Source: Heterotrichella gracilis (lineage: Eukaryota; Sar; Xanthophyceae; Tribonematales; Xanthonemataceae). Taken from it: a stretch of 64,000 nt of DNA. Below the pieces are notes generated by a model that worked only from the letters and a program-made list of their open reading frames with translations, was not told the origin of the DNA and ran no database searches. The translations under genes were made by a program, and so were the position numbers. Location of the stretch: positions 62,001-126,000 of the forward strand of contig JAULBX010004332.1 in NCBI GenBank assembly GCA_032358255.1, written 5' to 3'. The first letter of the stretch is position 1. Each line of letters begins with the position of its first letter. Below, piece by piece: positions 57,103-64,000 of this stretch.

Positions 57103-59624
57103 GCTGATGGATGGATCCATACTCAGTATGACGCATATGAGGTTTAATGGGTGTTTGATTTGAGGTGTCCTGGCAATGTGTCTGCAATTGCTCTTGCCAT
57201 AATGGCTAGTAGTTGTCACACCAAGTTGGTATGGTTTCAGCCCAAGGGGGGAAGTGGGTGGGTAGGCCTATGGACTGTCTCAAGGGCTGTCTGAGGCCTT
57301 TTTGAGGCCTTTTTGGGATTGCCAGTTGACCTTCAAGGTTTGTTACAATTTTGCAATATTGCCATGAAAAATTACATGATGTTAACAAGTAATTACATGA
57401 AGGTAATGATGTTTGCAGTGTTCATGAGGCTATTAGTATGCCATATGCACGCAGTGACTGTGATTCTTGGTGAAAATCCACGCTAAGAGGTAAATAACAA
57501 ACATTGGGCGTAAGAGGTAATAAACATTTAGTAATGCTCACTGAGCGTATTACAGTTGAACTTTTCAGTTTGGCCGCTGCTCGGAGCATACACGAGCTGG
57601 CAGCTAGCAAACATGCCATGCCACAGTTAGACTACAGATTTGCCACCGTGGCAGTGTTGCAACGATGAAATGTGTTTTGTTGTTTGTTTGTGAACACTGC
57701 AACGTTATCCCGGCAGTTGTAGTGTACTGTAGAGAGTACTACAACAGTACCAGTTTAGCAGAGCATGCAATGCGAGATTTGTGTACAGCTCACGAGGCCC
57801 TCATGATGATATCAAATTTAAATTTTCTGTTAATAACATATAATATACTAAACAACATTGGTATTACCATATCATGCATCTAGCTTGTTTTACAAGTCGC
57901 ATTTCGTACTGCAGCAAGTCATATCATAGCTGAGCATTTGCTGCAGCCACAGTGACTGCAAGTTGCCCTGGTCTTGATTAACAAACCCGGTATGCTGCTC
58001 TACAGCTAGTCAGCCTGGCGAAGACGACCATGTAGAATAGCTTGCCTGGGACCGTAGATGGGCCAGGCCAAACAGCTTGCACGTTCATCCCTTTACAAGG
58101 ATAGTGCGGGATGGCACTGAGGTGTGGCAAGCAAATGTAGTACAATGAACATACGTAAAAAAAAGCTAAGCTTGAAACTGGTATGGCTCGCAGCATGCAT
58201 GCATTTATCAGGCAGGCCCATTGACAACTAGGGTAAAGCCACTGGGTATACTGGTCACACATGCACAACAATCGCCAATCGTAGGAAAAATCTGATCCAG
58301 CAAGCACCAGTCCTGAGCATCGAGCAGGGACAATCTCCCCTCCCTACATGCGGATGGGGGCTTTGACAAAAACAAACCAAGGACGTAGGATACATGGCAA
58401 ACATGCAAAACGTGAACTCAAAACTACAATTCAGCAAATGTCGACAGCAGTCCTGTAGTAGAAAACTTGACCCCCGTACATACCCACATCCACGGCACAG
58501 CTCCAAGCCTGAGGAATATGTTCAGTGGTATGTGCGTGTGGAGCAATGCCTCATGCATATGGCCCTGCTTTGTGAAACACGAGGCACAGTATAAATGTGA
58601 AAGTCCACGGGGTACGCAACTACGGGAAAGGCTAGCACCGCCAGGGGGAGTGTACATCTGCAAGGGAAACACCGACCGCTATATGTATGTTCCAGCGGGT
58701 AGTAATATTAAAACCTTACCTAGCAATTCTGGAAAGAAGAGAAAACATCCTGATGCAGAGGGAGGCAAGCCACCTCCCCTTGCAAAACTCGAGAAAATAT
58801 GGAGCCAACGAGCATCTGCGGGGGGTATCAGTACCCACACACTACGCGGGTGCGACGCTGCCCTGGTGGCCCACCAGGTGCCAGGCAGGCCGCTGACACT
58901 AACGGGAAACCAACAAGCAATTTTGTGAATGCCCTGCGGGGCTATAGGACAGCAAAAGGGGCAGCTACATACCCCACACGCAAGAAAATAGTAGATAAGA
59001 GGTCCTGGACCCTGGCCCCTCATATGGGGCCAAGGTTTACAACGACAGCTTTTGGCACAAGTGGCCTCACGCACCCCCAGCAGCCCACCCACGACACGCC
59101 ACTTTCACCCCCCCACCTACATCCATCCGGCCCCACAACAACCCCGGCGTCACTGCAGAGCCCCTCCCTATACCTAGCCTGTGCAGGCTGCCACCCGCAC
59201 TCCCCTCCTTTGCGGCTGCCCACTCCCCTTGCCGCCAGCAGCCTTCATGCGGGTGACATGCCATTCAAGACGCTGCTGGGTCGCCGCCTGCAACCACGCC
59301 CCCGCTGATCTCTGCCAGGACGCCAACACAACCCACACCACGCTATCCCACCCCGGCGCTTGATCCACTGCCCTCCCCCGGCGCAGCAGGGCGGTACGCC
59401 CCCGCCAGGGTTTCTCCTGTGCGCCCCAGCATCCTCTCCCCCCACCCCTGGGGTTTAGGGTTCAGCGCATTTGGGTTCACAGCCGCCCTCCCACCTCCCC
59501 TCCCCACCGCAGGTGGCTGCCTCCTGGTGTGTCCAGTCCTACTGCTGAAATCCGTACGCAGCCGCCTCCTCTGGTGTGCCCTTCTCCTGGCATTTTTTTT
59601 AGCTGGCTCCTCCTGACCCCCTCC
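57103..59624. other. Convergent intergenic region, about 2.5 kb
   Basis: It lies between the stops of the plastid membrane-protein gene (plus) and the bZIP gene (minus). It is AT-rich from 57330 to 57960. Plus-strand open frames at 58467-59308 have no family signature and I see no matching splice partners, so they are not called. Confidence 0.4.
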
Positions 59625-62600
59625 TCACATGATCCCCAGCCCCGACAGGTCCTTGCCCGCCCCCTGCATGGCCGCCACCACCGCGTTGCACAGCCCCAGG
59701 GTGTCCCAGTGGTGCGGGTACGCCTCCACCAGGTACAGCGCAGACTGTATGGGCGACAGCACCTTGTTGGTGAGCAGGAACAGGTGCTCAACCATGAAGC
59801 GCAGCTCGCTCTGCAGGCTCTCGCGCATCTTTTGCAGCAGGACCTGGGTGGAAGGGGGTTGGGGGGATTTTAGGGTTTAGGGTTTTGTGTAGGGTTTAAA
59901 GTTTGGGGGAGAGCATATTTTGGAGAAGGACCTGGGGGGTGGCGGGAGGGGGGTTAAGAAGGACGGGGTTGGGGTGAGGGGAGTGCATGTGGTTCTTGTG
60001 TCACGCGCGAGTGCGCACCAGTCACATTTATTCCATGCAATAGCACATTCATCTCACATTAGCCGCACCCGGTACAACCTCGCCACCCCAGGATACATAA
60101 TCACACACGAATAAGTTCCTCATCCGCCCACCCCACCCCTGCCTGCCTTGAATGCATTGGCCATGACATACAATCTTCCGACGCACCAACCTCGACGGCC
60201 CCACATTGGCCAATGCGCCCCACACCACACTCTTGCTGCTCAAACGCGTGCCCCCCACCGCCACATCCCACCCACCCCACCCACCTGGTGCTCGAGGTTG
60301 TTGAGCGCCCCCGTGCCGTGCCCGCGGTTGCACAGCGTGGCAAAGGCGTCGTAGCCATAGCCGCCGCGCGCACCCCCCTCCGCAGCCGGCGGGCCCCCCG
60401 CCTGCACGTGCGCGAGCTCCTGTGCCACCCGCTCCCTTGCCGCGTACAGGTGGCGCAGCTTGACCAGGTACTCGGATCGGAACATGAGCACCTGGGTGTC
60501 CTGCTCCGGGATGAGCTTCAGCACCTGGGGATTGGGGAATAGGGATTAGGGACGAGCTGCAGCACCTTGGGGAGAGGGTTTTGAGGTGGTTTAGGGACAA
60601 TCTTCAGCATCAGGGTTTTAAGGGCTCAAGGTTTCCTATTCGAGGATGGCACCTTCAAGCAGCAAGTCCTTTCAAGCATATTGTATAAGTGGGATGGGCA
60701 AACGGTGTGGTAGAATGGCAGCCCACAGCATGTCATGTGCCCACACTGCACAGGTGACAAGAGTAGTGCAAGCTAGCTGGATCAATGAGACGAGGAGTGT
60801 GCTCCCCGATCCACCCATTCCCGCATCATTGCACGCACCTGGCGCACCCGCGCCCACTTCTCGCGCTCCCCTGCCTCCCCGCCGGTCATTGACGACAGCA
60901 GGGGCAGCAGCTGGACGGCATCGTCCTGCCAAAGGGGGAGGGGGGTTACGCCCTGGCCAGCAACTTGCCCAAGAGAGCATGGTTTGAATTGCACTGCCAA
61001 TGGCAGACGCAGCCAGCCACTTGCAAAGCCTGCCTTGGTAGGATAGACTACTGTTACAAAATTTGACTACATTTAATACACAATAAATATAAACTTAATC
61101 GACATTATTATCAGTTTTTATACTCAACTTTATGTACTTTCTATTACATTTGCTTCATTTTCAGCGAGCGGACCGTCCCCCAGGTTGCAGGCTCTTTCCC
61201 CCAGGCGAACATTACTGCACTGCGAATTCCAGCCTGGTAGGAAGCCACCCCAGCAACCACACCACCTGGCTCCTCCAACTGCCCCCCTTGCGCCTGCAAT
61301 GCCCTCTCCCCTCCCCTCCCCGTGGACCAGCCCCCTTCCCCACACCCACCTTTGCGAGCCGTTCGCACACCTCCACTGCCTCGCCCACCAGCATCATGAG
61401 GGTGCGCATGATGTCCTTAGGCACACCCAGGCCTGCGAGGAGGGGGGGTTGTAATGTGACAAGGGGAATGGGGGCGCCCCTCCAAAATGCCACGCTAGTA
61501 TCATGTTGCGCAGGTGCAGCAATCCTGGCCCCCCTCTTTCCCAGGCACACAGTGCTAGGGGACTCCTGCTCCAACGGCAACCCACCCCCGCCCCAGCTAC
61601 ATGAGCACTCGCACCGCTTTGCCCACCAACAACCCCACACCTTGCCGCCGCACATCCCCATCACAGCCCTTGCCAGCTGTGTTCCCCCACCCACTGAGCG
61701 GCTCTAGGGTATAGGGTTTCCGACTCACCGAGCGGGTGGAAGTTGCGTATGTTGACCATCTCCAGGTACACCTTGAGCTTCACCATGTGGCTCTGGAAGG
61801 CCGAGGGCAGGTCGGTGCGCTCCGCCATCTTGTCGCCACCCAGCGAGGCGGGGCCCTGGCTGCCCTGCAGCTTCAGGCGCTGCACCTCCTGCTCCTTGTC
61901 AAACAGCAGCTTCTCCATCTGGCCAACCTTGCCCTGCAGGGAACAGACGGGAAGGGTTTAGGGTTTTAGGTGCTGCACCTCCTGCTCCTTGTCAAACAGC
62001 AGCTTCTCCATCTGGCCGACCTTGCCCTGCAGGGGAAAGGCCGGCGGGGTTCAGGATTTAGAGGGTTAGGGCCTGCAGGGGCGTTGCGGGTTGGACCGCC
62101 ACATGCCATGCATGGGTGTGTATGTGCAGGCGTGCAGCGAACATGCAGGCATGCCTCAATATGCAGGCGTGATGGCAAGCGAGGCCTGCCCCATGCATGG
62201 ACAGTTGCCATCCAACTAGTGCCCAAGGCATAGGAGTGCAGGGCGAGATCCGTGGACCATGCCAGTGCCGGTGTGCCCTGGGGCTGTGCCGATTGGGTGC
62301 ATGACATTGCCGCCACCTCCTGCTCGCTGTACTCCTAAAGGTAGGGTTTACTAGGGTTTATAAGAGGGTTTTAGGGCCCACCTGCGGCTGCTCCAACTGC
62401 TGGCTGCACTCATTTGCCACCACTTCCACTCGCTATGTAATTGCTTCTAGGGTTTATATTAGGGTTTCAGGGCCCACCTGCAGCTGCTCCACCTGCTGGC
62501 TGCACGCATTTGCCACCACCTCCAGCTCGCTGTACTTCTGCTTGCGCTTCTCGCGGTACCGCTGCTGCGCCTGCTTGTTCATCAGCTTCTGGGCAGCGGA

Positions 62601-62840
62601 CCTGCGGCTCTTCTTCACAGGGTCCCCGCCAGCGCCCTCGGCGCCGTCCGAATCGCCGGAGCGGAGGCCCTGCTCGCTCTCATTGTGTGGCGCCAGGGGC
62701 ATCTCGCTGTCTCCTTCGGCCTTGGGGAGGGCGGCGGGGTGGGTGGGGGCGGCTTCGGTGGGGGTGGGGGTGGGGTGGGTATTGCTGGGGCTGGGTATCA
62801 ACTCCTGCACTTGGGCTGTGGTGGGCCCCTCGTCAGCCAT
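59625..62840 (-). CDS. bZIP transcription factor
   Basis: Six exons (minus): 62840-62478, 61933-61729, 61432-61350, 60925-60839, 60524-60285, 59843-59625; 398 aa, phases 0, 1, 0, 0, 0. The N-terminal 70 residues are acidic and Pro/Thr-rich (possible activation region). The basic region (about 76-100) has SRRSAAQKLMNKQAQQRYR, the bZIP N-x2-A-x2-R-x-R signature, followed by KRKQKYSELE and a zipper running through VEQLQGKVGQMEKLLFDKE with heptad hydrophobics into exon 2. The C-terminal 250 residues are helical (VLMFRSEYLVKLRHLY, HLFLLTNKVLSPIQSALY) and resemble long C-terminal regions of chlorophyte bZIP proteins; they may sense a ligand or dimerise, but this is inference. It is nuclear and binds DNA as a dimer. 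The gene's introns hold at least five partial exon-edge copies. Confidence 0.8.
59836..59945. repeat. Exon-edge copy in bZIP intron 5
   Basis: The acceptor edge of the last exon (cagcaggacctgggtgg, 59836-59852) recurs at about 59924-59942 as gagaaggacctggggggtgg. The linker holds ttttagggtttagggttttgtgtagggttt. Confidence 0.6.
60508..60616. repeat. Two exon-edge copies in bZIP intron 4
   Basis: The exon 5 acceptor edge (gggatgagcttcagcacctg, 60508-60531) recurs at 60549-60573 (gggacgagctgcagcacctt) and 60593-60616 (ttagggacaatcttcagcat). Linkers hold agggattagggac and ggtttaggga. Confidence 0.75.
61870..62033. repeat. Duplicated first part of bZIP exon 2 with its acceptor
   Basis: About 63 bases (61878-61940) encoding the start of exon 2 plus its acceptor recur almost identically at 61970-62033. 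The copies are separated by gggtttagggttttagg. The copy could serve as an alternative acceptor but would shift into the linker. Confidence 0.92.
62306..62540. repeat. Two copies of the bZIP exon 1 end in intron 1
   Basis: The exon 1 3' end with donor (62469-62540) recurs as a roughly 70-base copy at about 62373-62444. A shorter copy lies at 62306-62336. Between the copies lie agggtttactagggtttataagagggttttaggg-type tracts. Confidence 0.9.
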
Positions 62841-64000
62841 GGCTGCGCCTGCGGGGAGGGGTGAGACTCAATTACCACCACACGCAGGAATTCACGAAAG
62901 TGAAACAGGTCTGTACAAAAAGCCTGCTGAGATAACATGGCCACTGGTGCTATGCAGGAGCAGTGGCCGAGACTCTCAGTGCGTGGGGCCCAGGGGAAGG
63001 CTAGAGGCAGGGTGTGTGGGTTGGAGGTGGATGTACACAGGAAAGTGCCACAGTCAGGGAAAGGACGATGAGCAACCCCTTATGTAGCAGCAAAAGTGTG
63101 TGTGGGTGGGGGGTGGGGGGTGGGGGGGGGGGGTTGCGATATCTTTCCCTAGGGTTCACAAGGGAGGTTCTGGCCGCCTAGGGCAAAAGAGGCGGTGCCA
63201 GCTGGTGGGTACCCATGGCATAGTGGGTGCAAACAAGGTGGACCGGGGGCGAGCCGTGGTCAGCTGGTGCCCTCGCACGCTGTTCCTATGGGGCAATGCG
63301 GTGCGGTGGGGCAGGGCTGAGGAAACGGAGAACGAAGCCGAGTGCAACCCCCCACCGTGTTCTTTGGGCAAAGTGTGCCCACTGCAGGTGACGGCGCACT
63401 GGCAGGGGCAGGGTTTCGACACGCAAACCGACTGGTTTTCGAGGGTTTGTTCGGGTACCCTGCTGGTGATGGGACTTGTCGCATGGAAGGTGGCGTCGCC
63501 TGGGGAAACTTCTACAACATGCCAACAGCACAATGGCACGGCCTCATCGTGGACCCTCACACCGGTTGACGGTACTGCTTGCCCATGCCTTAGTAGGCGA
63601 CGGAAACGAGTGCGAAGGGTGGATGGGGTTGTAGCAAAAGTGACATAAGTCCAAGGGCCAAACCACGTCGTCGGGGTGCTTTTGTACAACGCAGTCGTAC
63701 ATGCCTTACGTGGGTGGGCAACCAACCGAACTGCGGGTGGTGTGGATGTCGGTGTACTGACCAAACACCAAAGGCAAGAGTTGCACGCCAACAAGGTCCA
63801 CCTACGGCTTCACGCGACATCGGGCGCCAAGCGGTTTGGGGAGACGTTGGAGTGGCCGTACCTTGCTCGTGTTGTTCTGGAACTAGCAGAGGTAATGACT
63901 TGGTCAACACGTGAGGTAGGGCGAGCGAGGGCGCGTTTGGCAGGCTACCGCTGTCACCCAACAACCAAGAATGCTCCTTAATCGCCGGAGGAGGTTCTGC
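62841..64000. other. Right-end region upstream of the bZIP gene
   Basis: It contains the bZIP promoter and leader. A long G-rich run at 63100-63134 could form a quadruplex. Open frames at 63100-63981 on the plus strand and 63794-63156 on the minus strand match no family I can name; a gene may continue beyond base 64000. Confidence 0.35.

Noticed and set aside
58467-59308. Overlapping plus-strand open frames
   Set aside because: No domain, no splice partners and a mostly His/Pro/Thr composition typical of non-coding C-rich DNA here.
1-64000. tRNA and rRNA genes, CRISPR arrays, LTR or other virus-like elements
   Set aside because: I looked for T-loop-like motifs, regular spacers, terminal repeats and reverse transcriptase, integrase or capsid motifs and saw none I could support.

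Overview
The window is nuclear DNA of a green alga, most likely a trebouxiophyte chlorophyte; I cannot name the species. The evidence is GC-rich coding exons split by many short GT-AG introns, plastid and mitochondrial presequences, plant-type families (Rubisco LSMT-like SET protein, LUX-type GARP factor, complex I ferredoxin-like C1-FDX, a SAMDC leader uORF of the land-plant kind), and short TTTAGGG/CCCTAAA tracts scattered through introns. I rebuilt 13 protein-coding genes with about 64 introns by requiring splice sites and reading phase to agree. I found no tRNA, rRNA, CRISPR array or recognisable virus-like element.

Left third (1-18 kb): an LSMT-like SET-domain gene (minus, running off the left edge) diverges from an MMtag-family nuclear gene (plus). 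Next come a minus-strand gene of unknown function, a membrane-anchored GT2-like glycosyltransferase (minus) and a plastid-targeted Pro/Ala-rich membrane protein (minus).

Middle (18-41 kb): a tandem pair of GT90/CAP10-type glycosyltransferases (plus) faces a minus-strand polyamine gene. That gene encodes S-adenosylmethionine decarboxylase joined in frame to ornithine decarboxylase (about 806 aa). Its leader carries a 56-codon uORF, itself split by an intron, that closely resembles the polyamine-sensing uORF of plant SAMDC mRNAs. A JmjN/JmjC/C5HC2 histone demethylase gene diverges from it.

Right third (41-64 kb): a mitochondrial C1-FDX-like protein (minus) that has lost ferredoxin cysteines, a LUX/ROC-type GARP transcription factor (plus), a plastid multi-pass membrane protein made of two homologous halves (plus), and a bZIP transcription factor (minus).

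Two things stand out. First, the fused SAMDC-ODC with one uORF would put both rate-limiting polyamine enzymes under one translational switch at fixed 1:1 output. Second, at least seven genes carry in their introns diverged partial copies of the neighbouring exon edge, usually joined by TTTAGGG-like linkers, suggesting a local mechanism that copies splice junctions. Most other genes look like ordinary housekeeping loci.
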